From assembly GCF_028640845.1 (NCBI RefSeq), contig NC_080546.1, forward strand, positions 15,969,520 to 16,033,519: a stretch of DNA of 64,000 nucleotides. Reading direction: 5' to 3'. Made by a program: the position numbers and the translations under genes. The first letter of the stretch is position 1; each line of letters starts with the position of its first letter. The DNA comes from Ahaetulla prasina. Lineage: Eukaryota; Chordata; Lepidosauria; Squamata; Colubridae. Shown piece after piece: positions 11,337 through 21,829 of the stretch. The notes below the pieces were generated by a model. The model was not told the DNA's origin, did not search any database, and saw only the letters and a program-made list of their open reading frames with translations.

Positions 11337-11715
11337 TGTCAGGGTTCCAAGTAACACCCCCAACGAAAGAAAACTCCAAGGCTTGAGGTTCCTCAAAGTT
11401 CCTTTTTATTGAAGATGTCATATTGGCACATCTTGGAAAACCCAAATCTGAAAGTTTCTAGGTCTTCCCCACCCTGCCCACCACCCACATGTCCATCACA
11501 TGGTCCAATCATCCACCATCGAAATTGGAGACACCTCCCAGTCATCCGACTCCAGGTGCCAGGGCAAAGCGTCCTTGAATCTCTGAGAAAGGAATGTTAT
11601 TTTGACTACATACATATCACCCATATGCTATACAATCCCTCCTCCCATTTTACGACAGAAGAATATGTGGCAGGCCTGAAGACCCAAATGGAAAAGACGG
11701 CTTCCAGGTCTGACA
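11337..11715 (-). mobile_element. solo LTR with perfect 5-bp target duplication
   Basis: It starts TGTCAG and ends CTGACA, a perfect 6-bp inverted pair. It is flanked on both sides by catca (11332-11336 and 11716-11720). TTTTTATTG near 11402 is a reversed AATAAA, so the LTR reads on the minus strand. No internal retroviral or Gypsy sequence remains, so it is the product of LTR-LTR recombination. Confidence 0.88.
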
Positions 11716-12097
11716 CATCAGTGCTTTCATGAATGACGTAAAATATACATATCCCAGGATAATGTTGCAAGATCCAATCTGAGTCAGTTATTGTGATCAG
11801 AGGTTTAATTTTCTGAGCTTTCAGACTCATGTTGGAGCCCCTCCTCAGAGAATTCCTCTCTCACTCAACATCCTGATGAGGGAGAGAAGTTCCCTGAGGA
11901 TGGGCTTCAGTATGAGTCCGAAAACTTGGAAGACTAAACCTCTGGCCTTGGTGACCAACACAGATTGGATCTTGCATCATTGGTGCTTTGCTCATGACAA
12001 ACAAGGATTGCCAGAACTTTCTAGATGAGAAAGACTCCTTTTTTTCCCCCCATTGGAAAATAAACCCATTACAAAACATTGAATCTCATGCAAAGAT

Positions 12098-12489
12098 TAT
12101 CAGAGTTTGTTGCAGAAATCACTTCCAGAAAGCACACACAGATAATTGATTCAGCAGGATTCATTAACTTCTTTATATACATAATAACACATGAATAAAT
12201 GTACAATACCAACAGCAGATTCTTCCAACGTGGTAGCAGTTACAAGCAAAACACAAGCAGAGAGATTGTAAGCAAGTGCTTAGTTTCAGTTCAGCAGACA
12301 AACTCAAAGCTTAATACAGACAAAGAGAACCTCCTCTATACAGGGCAGGTTGACCTAAGCCTAAGCCATGCCCAGGTTCCAAGCTGTTTCAGCTCCCAAA
12401 CAGCCCTCATTGGCTGACATAGTTGCTATGCCTATACATTGGCTGACTGTTCTATTCCATGCCTATCCCAGTTCATGAATATTCTGACA
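12098..12489 (-). mobile_element. solo LTR with 5-bp target duplication, just upstream of a coding exon
   Basis: It starts TATCAGAG (a one-base change from TGTCAG) and ends TTCTGACA. Flanks are aagat (12093-12097) and aagat (12490-12494). The body differs from the LTR at 11337, so it may be a related subfamily. Its right end is 98 bp from the exon at 12588. Confidence 0.75.
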
Positions 12490-12587
12490 AAGATAACCTT
12501 GGATGCAAAGTATATGCAAATGTAGCATTTCTTTTTCAAAAGTTATGGCATGCTGAACCTGGTTTTGCTTGTGTTATTTTCTATTAG

Positions 12588-13659
12588 GTACTGTGGTGGT
12601 CCAGCAATTAATGTCCATGATGATAAGCGAACATGAGCTGTTGTTTCCCAAAGATGCAGAGTCTCAAAGCGGACAGGAGGTTTGCAATAACAACAACGAG
12701 GTCCAAAAGAAAGTGATCATTGGTCAGCTCCAGAACAGAGAGAATAATAATACCAAGGAGTCATCCCCTGTCCGGCGATGTTCATGGGACAAACCTGAGT
12801 CTCCTCAAAGAACCATGGTGGACAATGGATCTCCTACAGCTCAGCCCGGAAGCAAATCAAACAGTCCAAGGAACAGCATTCACAAACTGGACATGACCAG
12901 GAGTCCACCCCTTACGGTGAAAAAAAACCCGGCATTTAATAAAGGTAGCGGCATAGTCACCAACGGGTCCTTCAGCAGTTCTGTGGAGAGCCAGGAGAAA
13001 ACATCGCCATCTCTACCCAACGGTACCTTGCAGACCAGAAGAACATCTTCTCTGAAAGGGCCAGTAACCAAAATGGGCACGCACAGCATGCCGAACGGAG
13101 GGGTACGAATGGGTATCTCCAGCACCGATGCCCACAGCAACTCTTTGAACAGCCGTTGCCAGAGCTGGATGCCTAATGGGTATGTGACCTTGAGAGACAA
13201 CAAGCAAAAGGAGCCTATGAGTGACTCAGGCCAGCACAACAGACTTTCCACTTACGACAATGTGCACCAACAGTTCTCAGCAGTGAATACCGAAGATAAG
13301 CAGAGCGTGGACAGTGCGACTTGGTCCACGTCCTCATGCGAAATATCCCTCCCCGAACATTCCAACTCCTGCCGCTCATCCACCACCACGTGTCCTGAGC
13401 AAGACTTTTACGGGAGCAATTTTGAAGACCCGGTTTTAGACGAGCCCCAACCAGACAATCTCCTGAACCCGGCCGAGTGTGAGAGCAAAGTTGATCGGAG
13501 AAGCGTGGGGGGCCGAAGCAGCAGAGCTACGAGCAGCAGTGACAACAGTGAAACATTTGTGAACAACACAGGCAATCACAGTGCTTTGCACAGCCTGGTT
13601 TCCAGCTTAAAGCAGGAAATGACGAAACAAAAGCTGGAGTACGAAACAAGGATAAAAAG
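12588..13659 (+). CDS. ARHGAP24: ARHGAP24 large coding exon (Ser/Thr-rich linker)
   Basis: This 1072-nt exon opens with GTVVVQQLMSMMISEHELLF, the end of the RhoGAP domain, followed by a long linker rich in Ser, Thr, Asn and Pro. Landmarks include SPVRRCSWDKPESPQ, KNPAFNKGSGIVTNGSFSSS, HNRLSTYDNVHQQFS, SATWSTSSCEISLPEHSNSC and RSVGGRSSRATSSSDNSETF. It ends HSALHSLVSSLKQEMTKQKL and the start of the coiled coil. The linker of FilGAP carries ROCK phosphorylation sites and precedes the filamin-binding region; this is family knowledge. The acceptor is TTTCTATTAG|G and the donor AAAAG|GTAAGA. Phase in is 1 and phase out is 2, both consistent with neighbours. There are no internal stops or frameshifts. 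ARHGAP22 and ARHGAP25 lack this exact text, so ARHGAP24 is secure. Confidence 0.97.
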
Positions 13660-14296
13660 GTAAGATTTCAGCGGAAGAAATTTCTGAAGCCAAAGGTTAG
13701 GCTGGTTGGGGATTTCTGGCATACAGTAGTTTCTGGGTTTCTGGCGTATAGCAGTTTAGGGAAGACTGGTTTACAAGGAAGTGCTGGAAGTACAGCAATC
13801 CCTGTCTGTAGTTTCATATTTAAAGGGAAAGGAATTGTTCACTGGGTTAGATTCCAACTTCAATTTCAACCAAACTGGTAGATTGTTCTTATACCAAGTG
13901 AGACCATTGGCCCACCTAGATCAGGGGCGCAGACGCGGCCCCCAAAACGGCACATCATCCCCCCAAAAAACTTCAGCTTCAACCCGAGCCCTTCCAAAAC
14001 TTGCCAGCAATTTCTAATTTTTAATGGGTCGTATGGAGAAAACTATTAAGCATATGGGGAATTAAATTAAGGCGACATAATTTACATTTAAGTACATCAA
14101 GTTCAGTTTTTTCCCTAGCCTCATGTGTTTTTTAAGAGTGTGGCCATAACTCAGCATCAAAGACTAAATAAAAGTCCTTAAGTCCCTTTTCCAGGTTGCC
14201 TCATCTAGATCACACACTGTAGATCTAGTGTTCCAATTCGTAGAACATAAATCAGTAGTGCCAAGCATCAGCACCTGTTATATGGTTTAGAAATAT
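13660..14296. other. intron, no recognised element
   Basis: ARHGAP24 intron between the linker exon and the microsatellite. A short TTCTGGCATACAGTAGTTT motif is nearly repeated at 13715 and 13738. Nothing else is recognised. Confidence 0.4.
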
Positions 14297-14402
14297 GGAA
14301 TGAATGAATGAATGAATGAGAGAGAGAGAGAGAGAGAGGAAGGAAGGAAGGAAAAGGAAGGAAGGAAGGAAGGTAGGAAGGAAGGAAGGAAGGAAGGAAG
14401 GA
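14297..14402. repeat. compound GAAT / GA / AAGG microsatellite
   Basis: Five GAAT units, then (GA)n, then interrupted AAGG units. Confidence 0.95.
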
Positions 14403-14700
14403 ATCCATTTGGTCTACACACAGCTAGTTTTCAATAAATCTTACTATCTTTTGTTGAACTAAATATACATTATTATTATTATGATTAACCAAAGCTACCT
14501 TCTTCAATTGCCCTGCATTGGGATGGTATTCACAGGTAAGGGTTGCGAACGTGGCTTTTATATGATACTGATGCCGTCACACAACTAACATGACACACCT
14601 CTGTTGAACATCAAACAATTCAAAATTGTTTTGAATACAAACAATTTAATTTGAGTTGTTTGTATTTCTTCCCGACCAAAGAGAGGAAATGCCAATATAT

Positions 14701-15052
14701 TATTTACTACAAATGGTCTTTGCTTAATGACCATAATTGAGACTGGCAACTTTGTCACGTGACAGTACTTAGATTTACCATGTCACTTCCACTTCGGTTC
14801 TTAAGCAAAAGAGCCCTGGTCATTAAGCAAGACATCGTGTGGTTGCAACTTGTGATTTCACTGCTGACTTCTCTATTGACTCTGCTTGCGAGAAGCCAGC
14901 TATGAAACGTATGAATTGGGATCATGGGCCCACCACAGGATGCTGCTACAGTCGTAAGTGTGAGGATTGGTCGTAAAGTTACTTTTTCAGTACCGTTGTA
15001 ACTTCAAACGGTTTCTAAACAGGGCACTGGTTACGCAAGAACTACCTGTAGT
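14701..15052. mobile_element. MITE (GGTAGTCCTC family), diverged
   Basis: Internal blocks GTCATTAAGCAAGACATCG, GGATCATGGGCCCACCAC and GTCGTAAGTGTGAGGATTGG, and the end AACTACCTGTAG, match the family seen complete at 3751. It is one of the oldest-looking copies. Confidence 0.6.
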
Positions 15053-15637
15053 CAGGTGAGTTAGAATTGTGGCACACAGGGGCCTTTCAGATAGATGAAA
15101 GGGGAGTGGGGGAATAATTTAAATTATACATGCAATGACATAAAGCACTGCATGAACAATGAGACAAAGAGGTAAAAAAGGTCAGCATTTAGCTTAATTT
15201 ATCTCTTAGAGGATTATACATCACTCACATCTTCCATTCTGCCACCAAGTAATCTAAAAACTCTGGCACGAATACTAATGAATACCACAATTTATTTTGT
15301 GGGATGCCGGTGGGACAGCACTCAAGACATTTGGAAAAAGAAATGACTTTTCCAGTCGGTGGAAAAGTCCCTCTCTAAAGATCGCTGCTTCAGATTCATA
15401 GCAAGGTTTTAATGAGCTTGGGGGAGGGGAGCGGGGGGGGGGGGCTTTGCTTTCTTTATGGAAAATTGCAAATGAGCCTCATAAAAAGGACTTTAACGTT
15501 TCAGTCATGAGATGGTTCTGTGTAAAGCTGGGGCCAGTAAAGACGCAGTTTTTTAAAAAAAAAAAAAGTAAAAAATTGCATTGGGAGGAGCTTAAAATTT
15601 CTGAGCAACAGAACATATAAGTAAGTGACTTCTAAAG

Positions 15638-16108
15638 CAAGGGTCTCCAACAGTGGTGGGATTCAAATAATTTAACAACCGGATCTCTGCCCTAATGACC
15701 AGCTGGGTAGGCGTGACTCGATGGTCATGTGACTGTGTGGGCATGGCTAACTCAACGTCACTCACGTTGTAGCTGTTACAATGTAATAAGGGTTAACCAG
15801 AGAGGCAGTTTCTGTAAGCAGGGCAATAAAGATTAGGCTAGAAACACCACCAGAATGTTTCCTTCCTGCCTTCCTTACAGGATTAGGCCTGTAAAGTGGA
15901 AAAAAACAAAGTAAGATTTCTTCCAACAACTGCTTAGAAAGTTAACAACCGGTTCTCCCGAATAGGTGCGAACTGGCTGAATCCCACCACTGGTCTCCAA
16001 CCTTGGCAACTTTAAGACTCGTGGACATCTACTCCCAGAATTCCTCAGCCAGCTTTGCTGGGAGTTGAAGTCCACGAGTCTTAAAGTTGCCAAGGTTGGA
16101 GACCCCTG
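15638..16108. mobile_element. hairpin hAT-type MITE, split by a second MITE
   Basis: The outer element starts CAAGGGTCTCCAA and ends TTGGAGACCCCTG. Its flanks are ttctaaag and ctctagag (6 of 8). The inner half forms a long palindrome around CTTGGCAACTTTAAGACTCG and its complement. A 342-bp MITE sits inside its left end. Confidence 0.85.
15651..15992. mobile_element. hAT-type MITE nested in another hAT-type MITE
   Basis: The ends are CAGTGGTGGGATTC and GAATCCCACCACTG. The 8-mer gtctccaa flanks it at 15643-15650 and 15993-16000, a perfect target duplication taken from the host element's own left end. It therefore arrived after the host. Confidence 0.93.
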
Positions 16109-16882
16109 CTCTAGAGAATGTGAGTTCTGGTCTTGGTAACAATAGGTTTCCATTGTCGTCTGCAATCCTATCCAATCCTTGTTCTGTTGGGTTCTTAAAA
16201 CAAGCTTTCTATCGTCACTGGAAAAGCCTTGGCTTGTCTTTTTCCTTCGTGTTTCTAGTTACGGTTACATAGGACAAAGATAATTTTCTATTCTCGTGGC
16301 GTTGCTTTGATTTGGATTTAAGGATCTTTAAGACAGTTGCCAACCCCTTGTGGTTGGCAAGCTACATATACTTTAATCATAGTCAAGGGGACAAGCTTCC
16401 TGCTGAATGCCCTTTTATTCTATGTAAAATAATAAAGACAGGATAAAGTTCTAATAAAATAAATAAATAAAAAAGTTTTAAAAAAATTGTATCCTGAGCT
16501 TATCCTGCCTGTGATGGAGAACCCATGTAATTTTTCTAGTCTCCTTCCAGTCACTACTTGTGTGATAAGCTTGGGCTCTAGTTAGATTTTTAGCAAAGAT
16601 AAATACTAAAATGTAACTAATTAGACACAACTTTTATAGTTGGGTTCCATGTTTCTTTTTATTCTTTTTTTTTTATTTATGTACATCTGAGCTTCTGAGT
16701 TTCTACTTCTAACATCCTGGCAGTAATCTAGATGGGGAAAGAAACTTGGTGGTGGATTTTGGATGGTCAATATATTCTATTCAACTACTAGAAAGAGGAA
16801 TGGATTTTTTTCTTCCTTGGTATCTGGTTAATTGTGAGCACATCGATCTGACTGAATCACACATTGTTACATCATGATCATA
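16109..16882. other. intron, no recognised element
   Basis: AT-rich ARHGAP24 intron; a short AATAAATAAATAAA run near 16460 may be a decayed retroposon tail. Confidence 0.35.
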
Positions 16883-16890
16883 GAATAGGG

Positions 16891-17203
16891 CAGAGGTCAG
16901 CAACCTGCGGCTCTGGAGCCGCATGTGGCTCTTTCATCCCTCTGCTGTGGCTCCCTGTTGCTGGTTGGCTCCACAATCGATAGGACTTTCGGTTAGGACA
17001 GGAAGAGGAAAAAGGATGCTGCACTAGGAGGAGACTCTATGGTGGGGGAACCGGACTTCCAGTCAGTAGAGGAAAAAGGACACCATGTTAGGAGGAAACT
17101 CTATTGTGGGGGAACCGGACTTTCAGTCAGCTCCAGAATTGAACGGGGGGCTTCCGGTTAGCACCATTGTGGCTCTTTGAGTGTTTAAGGTTGCCGACCC
17201 CTG
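16891..17203. mobile_element. hAT-type MITE with perfect 8-bp duplication
   Basis: The ends are CAGAGGTCAGCAACCTGCGG and AGGTTGCCGACCCCTG. The 8-mer gaataggg flanks it at 16883-16890 and 17204-17211. A roughly 75-bp segment, GGAAAAAGGA..GAACCGGACTT, occurs twice in the middle (about 17008 and 17070). Confidence 0.92.
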
Positions 17204-17211
17204 GAATAGGG

Positions 17212-18135
17212 AACTATGCTTTCTTCATGATCAGTTTATGAATTGTGTACATGAGTTTTGGGGAAGGACATATTTTGGATAGATATTCATTATTCTGGAG
17301 TATGTAAGATATATTTAAGATGTAACCAGAGCTTGTCTCTCCTGAGCTGAGCAGTAGAAGAATTGTCTCAATGCATACAATTTTGTCTGGAAATATTCGT
17401 AAGACTGCACAGCATAAGACCTTAGCGTAAATATTTTAAAAAGGCAAAATGATGAGTCAGTATAATTTTAAAAAAACTGGCCTGCAATAAATATGTTTGT
17501 TTATGCCTTATTAAGCATATAAACATTCAGGAAACGTAGGTAGAACTCACTGCTATATTCTGAAGTCTAGCCAAGTCCAAAATTGATGGGTAGTTAGTGA
17601 GAAAACAGTGACATAATTCCTGCACTAAATAATGACATTGGCAGTCCTCCTTGTTTTCCATTCCCCATAACATTAAAAAAAAAAACCTACTCCTGAAATC
17701 TGTGAAATACTTGTTCATAAGATGCTTCTTTTCAAGTATTGCAATATATTTTTCATACCAGTCATTCAAATGGCAGTTGCAATAAAATTGCACCTAACAT
17801 AATAGCAGAAAATGTATGCATTCATGTAAGGATTTGCTACTGACCTTGTTTACATCCATTTCCTCTTTCTTATCTTTGCAAGAGAGTTTTATTTTAAAAT
17901 AGAGTTTCTACTATCACTGAATATCTGATTTAATAATGGAGTAGTTTATGTTAGGGCAATTGCTTTACATGCATGGTCATAAGTAATAAATATCTGATGG
18001 CCGTCTTTCCGGTATGATAAGAAGAAATCTAATTATTTGGGAGTATGAAAATCTTGCTTATAAATAAGCATTTTTATTCAGCAAAATATGCTGGTAGGTG
18101 TTCATAGCTACAGCATCAGAAAGTAGACTTCAGAA
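17212..18135. other. intron, no recognised element
   Basis: AT-rich ARHGAP24 intron without recognised repeats or coding signal. Confidence 0.4.
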
Positions 18136-18175
18136 ATACATACATACTTACACACATACATACATACATACTTAC

Positions 18176-18242
<67 letters not shown>
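18136..18242. repeat. (TACA)n and (TA)n microsatellite
   Basis: About 20 tetranucleotide units with a few CTTA variants, followed by ten TA units. Confidence 0.95.
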
Positions 18243-18243
<1 letters not shown>

Positions 18244-18610
18244 GTAGGTCTTTGGTTATTCGGGTTTTCTCCCGCGTAAAATTGGAAGTGTCTTGGCGAC
18301 GTTTCGACGAAGTCTCATTCGTCATCTTCAGGCTTCAGCTTCGTGCTTCTGGGAGTAATGTGTGATTGCAGCTGTTTCTTCCTTTTTAACTGCTAGTGGG
18401 GGTTTGAACTGATTGGGTGGGAGCTTGGCTGTGCTCCGATTGGATGGGAGTTTTTTGGTGCTCTGATTGGCTGGGGGTCCCCCTGCAACTCACATTAATC
18501 TGAGCACAACCAAGCCCCCACCCAAACAGGACACACCCACACCAAGGAAATAGATTAGCTGAGCGATTGATGCTGTCTGGCTGAAACTGAAACTGCTTTC
18601 GGGCTGTGGC
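18243..18610 (-). mobile_element. Penelope-like element terminal region with hammerhead core
   Basis: On the minus strand, CTGAAGA (18325-18331), a 6-bp stem GACGAA/TTCGTC (18306-18323) and GAAAC (18301-18305) follow the hammerhead layout conserved-box, stem II, GAAAC. Penelope-like terminal repeats are known to carry such ribozymes. The element abuts the TA repeat at its right end on that strand. The other boundary is approximate. Confidence 0.7.
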
Positions 18611-18649
18611 CATGCGTTCATCAGTAATCAGGTAAGTGCCTTAGAATCT

Positions 18650-18692
18650 CTACTTTTACTTGTAGAAAACATGTTTTCTACAAATAAGAGTA
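18650..18692. repeat. palindrome
   Basis: Bases 18660-18683 are a perfect 24-nt palindrome centred on ACATGT, with partly matching arms for nine more bases on each side. Confidence 0.85.
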
Positions 18693-18899
18693 CAAGTAAG
18701 GTTCTGCTGTTTTTTTATTTTTAAAAGCCTGTTTCTGCTGAAGCAAAACCGGCTTTTAAAAGTAAAAAAAAAACCCTCTGCAGATGGCGCGGCTCAGCAG
18801 AGGCAGGGGGGCGGGGCCAGGGATTTTTGCTACCGGTCCTCCGAACCAGCAGCTGCCATCGCTACTGGATCGCGCGATCCCCTCCAATCCGGGAGCATT

Positions 18900-19060
18900 T
18901 CACCCCTGGTTTCCACCCATTGCTTCTTGTTCTACCCTCAGGTGCTTTGGAGAATAGTTTGACTCCCTCTTCTTTGTGGCAACCCCTGAGATATCAGAAC
19001 ACCGCTATCATGTCACCCCGCCCTAGTCCTTCTTTTCATTAAACTAGACATACTCAATTC
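18900..19060 (-). mobile_element. CR1 LINE 3' fragment
   Basis: Reversed CR1 text: TACCCTCAGGTGCTTTGGAG, TTCTTTGTGGCAACCCCTGA and ATCATGTCACCCCGCCCTAG, equivalent to the ORF2 C-terminal region at 51540-51720. Confidence 0.7.
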
Positions 19061-19284
19061 CAGTTGCTATTTTTTCTGTGAATAAATTAACAAAAGGACT
19101 GGCACTATAGTTAAGTATACAAAACATTTTTAACTAAAGGGATTTATTGGCAAAAGTGCTTCCTTTGTCCCCTTTCATAGCCACATATGATTTCTGTTTA
19201 ACGGATGCTGGCATCTTGTGCCCATGTTGTTCAGTAACACTTAGAAAGCCATCAATGAAATGAAAGCTTTCCTTTCTCCCTTAG

Positions 19285-19630
19285 AACATAGACTAACAGG
19301 GTTGGAAGGGACCTTGGAAGTCTTCTAGTCCAACCTAGTCCAACCCCTTTCTCATGGCAAGAGATTTTATTCCATTCTGGACAAATGGATTTCAGATTTC
19401 TTCACTCACAACTTCTGGAGACAAATCATTTCACTGATTAATTGTTCTCCCTGTCAGGAAATTTCTCTTTACTTCTAGGTTGGATCTCTCGTTAATGATC
19501 TTCTACTCGTTATTTCTTGTCCTGTCCTCAGCTGCTTTGGAGAATGACTCCTTCATCTCTGTAACAGCCTCTCAAATATTGGAAGACAGCTATCATATCA
19601 CTCCTAATCCTTCTGCTCATCAGAATAGAC
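19285..19630 (-). mobile_element. CR1 LINE 3' end
   Basis: Reversed: ACAGGGTTGGAAGGGACCTT, GGAGGTC-like TTCTAGTCCAACC, then CTGTCAGGAAATTTCTCTTT and ATCATATCACTCCTAATCC. A five-base CTAGTCCAAC duplication lies at 19326-19345. Confidence 0.8.
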
Positions 19631-19640
19631 ATACCTAGTT

Positions 19641-19828
19641 CAGTAGTGGGTTTCACTTACCTTCGCTACCAGTTTGTGAGCTCATGCGCGGCGCTTCTGC
19701 ACCTGTACAGAACCTTCTGCACACACGCAGAGCATCCGTGATGACATATGGGCAGGTGGGTGGAGCCTCCCGCCACCATCGCTACCGGTTCGCCCGAACC
19801 ATGGTGAACAGGTAGAAACCCACCACTG
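19641..19828. mobile_element. hAT-type MITE, 188 bp
   Basis: The ends are CAGTAGTGGGTTTCACTTAC and GAAACCCACCACTG. Flanks are acctagtt (19633-19640) and atctagtt (19829-19836), 7 of 8. It lies beside the end of a CR1 fragment. Confidence 0.9.
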
Positions 19829-20161
19829 ATCTAGTTCCTTCAATCATTCCTGTTTCCCTTCCTTCATTTCCTTCCTTTCTCCCTCCCTCCCTCCCTATTA
19901 TTTTATTAAAACTCTTCTGACTACCAAGAAAACTTACAGCAAGGTATTTTGAGATTCAGGTGTCTAAAACAATCACAAAGGACAAAGAGGGGGGAAAATT
20001 AAATCAAGATCAAAATACCCCTAAAAGAAAAAAAGAAAACAGACGTGAATAAAAACACAAGGAGTAACAGGCCATAAACTTTGTATTTTTTTATCCTGTA
20101 AGGTACCCAGAGTCATATAGGAGACCAATAGAAGAAAATATTTATATCTCCCAGTTGAACT

Positions 20162-20380
20162 GTGGTGTTCTTGGTGCTTTATGATCTTGGTTGTTTTTTT
20201 AACAGATGTTTCATTACTCAACTGGGTAACATCATCAGTGCTAGCCACTTGTACATAAACAGAGAGCAAATCTCAGTCCCTTCTAGCAGTGATGATATTA
20301 CCTAATTGGGTAATTAAACATCTGCAAGAAAACAACCAAGCTCAGAGAACACCAAGCTCTCCACAAAGTCCACCTAGATT
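20162..20380. mobile_element. Penelope-like inverted terminal pair with an intact hammerhead core
   Basis: Two inverted copies of a Penelope-like terminal segment. The minus-strand copy has CTGATGA (20232-20238), a stem II of about 7 bp and GAAAC (20208-20212), the canonical hammerhead boxes. The plus-strand copy at 20289-20320 has decayed to GTGATGA and TAAAC. Both copies run into CAAGAAAACAACCAAG-like text. It sits 150 bp upstream of the last ARHGAP24 exon. Confidence 0.75.
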
Positions 20381-20533
20381 TATATTCCTAAGAAGATACC
20401 AAAGTAGAGTCAAACAAGTGAGCAGAGTCTGCAGAAGTTCTCTGTCTGCTGATTTACCAAGATAGCAAACTGAGAAATCTGTTCAAGTAATCTTCAGCTT
20501 TTGTCTCACCCGTTCCCTACTTTCCGTTCCCAG

Positions 20534-20777
20534 CCTTGAACAGCGGAATCTCTCTCTGGAGACTGAAATGATGAACCTCCACGACGAACTGGATCAAGAG
20601 AAGAAGAAGTTTACCATGGTTGAGATCAAAATGCGCAATGCCGAGCGGGCCAAAGATGACGCGGAGAAACGGAACGACATGTTGCAGAAGGAGATGGAAC
20701 AGTTTTTCTCAACGTTTGGGGAACTGACGGTTGAGCCGCGGAGGACAGACCGAGGGAACACCATATGGATCCAGTGA
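20534..20777 (+). CDS. ARHGAP24: ARHGAP24 last coding exon (coiled coil and C-terminus)
   Basis: The first base completes a Ser codon begun at 13658-13659. The exon then encodes LEQRNLSLETEMMNLHDELD, QEKKKFTMVEIKMRNAERAK and DDAEKRNDMLQKEMEQFF, a heptad-patterned coiled coil. It finishes STFGELTVEPRRTDRGNTIW then IQ and TGA at 20775-20777. The C-terminal coiled coil of FilGAP supports dimerisation and lies near the filamin A contact. The acceptor is TCCGTTCCCAG. Length and ending match the tetrapod family. Confidence 0.97.
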
Positions 20778-20843
20778 GGGCTGTTCCTGCCGAGCAGCAA
20801 AGACTGTGGGATTCTGGGAAGAGGATAGTGTGGTATTTTATTG

Positions 20844-20949
20844 CATTGTTCCTCAACCTTGGTGACTTAAAGGTGCACGGCCTTCAACTCCCAGAATTCT
20901 GGGAGTTGACGGCCGCGCAGCTTCAAGTTGCCAAGGTTGAGAAACACTG
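20844..20949. mobile_element. hairpin hAT-type MITE in the 3' UTR
   Basis: The ends are CATTGTTCCTCAACCTTGG and CCAAGGTTGAGAAACACTG. The 8-mer ttttattg flanks it perfectly at 20836-20843 and 20950-20957. The whole 106 bp is an imperfect palindrome around CAGAATTCTG. Confidence 0.93.
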
Positions 20950-21360
20950 TTTTATTGTAACAGGTGACTGGTCACCTGACTGAGGCTAGCACTCAATGTA
21001 ATGTTATGAGACCTCCACTCTTCATGACTGCATCAACCCAACCATTCGTCTGCAAGTTGTTTCTCAATTGAGAAATCCTTGCTCCTCAATCCATCATCAT
21101 GCTACTGTTAAGTGTTACTGCAGGCTTTTGGCATATAGATTTTAAATAGGTTATGTGGGACGGGAAGGGGGGGTTGCGCGTACGATAGAAAGAGGCAAAA
21201 GATTATTTTAATGCAAGTCTTATATTTAAACTGTCAAATGTTAAACTTCATGGCAATCCAGCTTTTTCTCCCTTGCACTTAACATAGTAAGCTATTTTTG
21301 GGCCTTGTGTTATAATCAGCTAATTTTGTATATTATTTTCCCCTTCTTCGGTTGCCCTGT

Positions 21361-21432
21361 CACTGCAGAATTAATTATATATATAATATATATATATATA
21401 TAATATATATGTATATTTATACACACACACCG
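21361..21432. repeat. TA-rich and CA-rich simple repeat
   Basis: ATATAT runs followed by ACACACAC. Confidence 0.85.
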
Positions 21433-21483
21433 TCACACAACGAGTCTGTGTCTTTGCGTGTGTATATATATAAAATGTTAGCT

Positions 21484-21489
21484 ATTAAA
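21484..21489 (+). terminator. candidate ARHGAP24 polyadenylation signal (ATTAAA)
   Basis: This is the commonest AATAAA variant, with an A-run and a GT-rich element downstream. No canonical AATAAA is seen between the stop codon and the transposon at 21830. Confidence 0.5.
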
Positions 21490-21829
21490 ACAAGCAAAAC
21501 AAAAAAAAATGGTATTGTGTGATTGTGCTGTTTATGCCAATTGAGTTGCCCATGACCAAAAAGAAAAAGAAAAAAAAATCCCAGAAAGCGGGGAAAAAAA
21601 CCTGTAAATAATTTTATAAATATAGAACATGAGCATCGACTATGTTTGTTTTATTTTTCCCCTTTTTTTTCTTTGTGTTTCTAATATTTCATTTATAAGC
21701 TGTCAATCCTGACCTGTGCACTTACATCTTCAAAAATCTCTCCTATGGTCACTGCGTTGTACCCTCGAGAGTCAAACATTAATTATATGCATAATTTGCA
21801 CTGGATTCTGGGAGTGGGTGACCTTAGGG

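Larger units (their letters stand above)
20778..21505 (+). other. ARHGAP24: ARHGAP24 3' UTR (probable extent)
   Basis: This follows the stop codon. A hairpin MITE lies inside it (20844-20949). An ATTAAA signal at 21484-21489 is followed 25-45 bases later by a GT-rich run (GGTATTGTGTGATTGTGCTG), a plausible cleavage site near 21505. Longer 3' ends cannot be excluded, because repeat-free sequence continues to 21829. Confidence 0.55.

Noticed and set aside
20021..20269. 82-codon minus-strand frame
   Set aside because: It spans Penelope-like terminal sequence with a hammerhead core; not a host protein.
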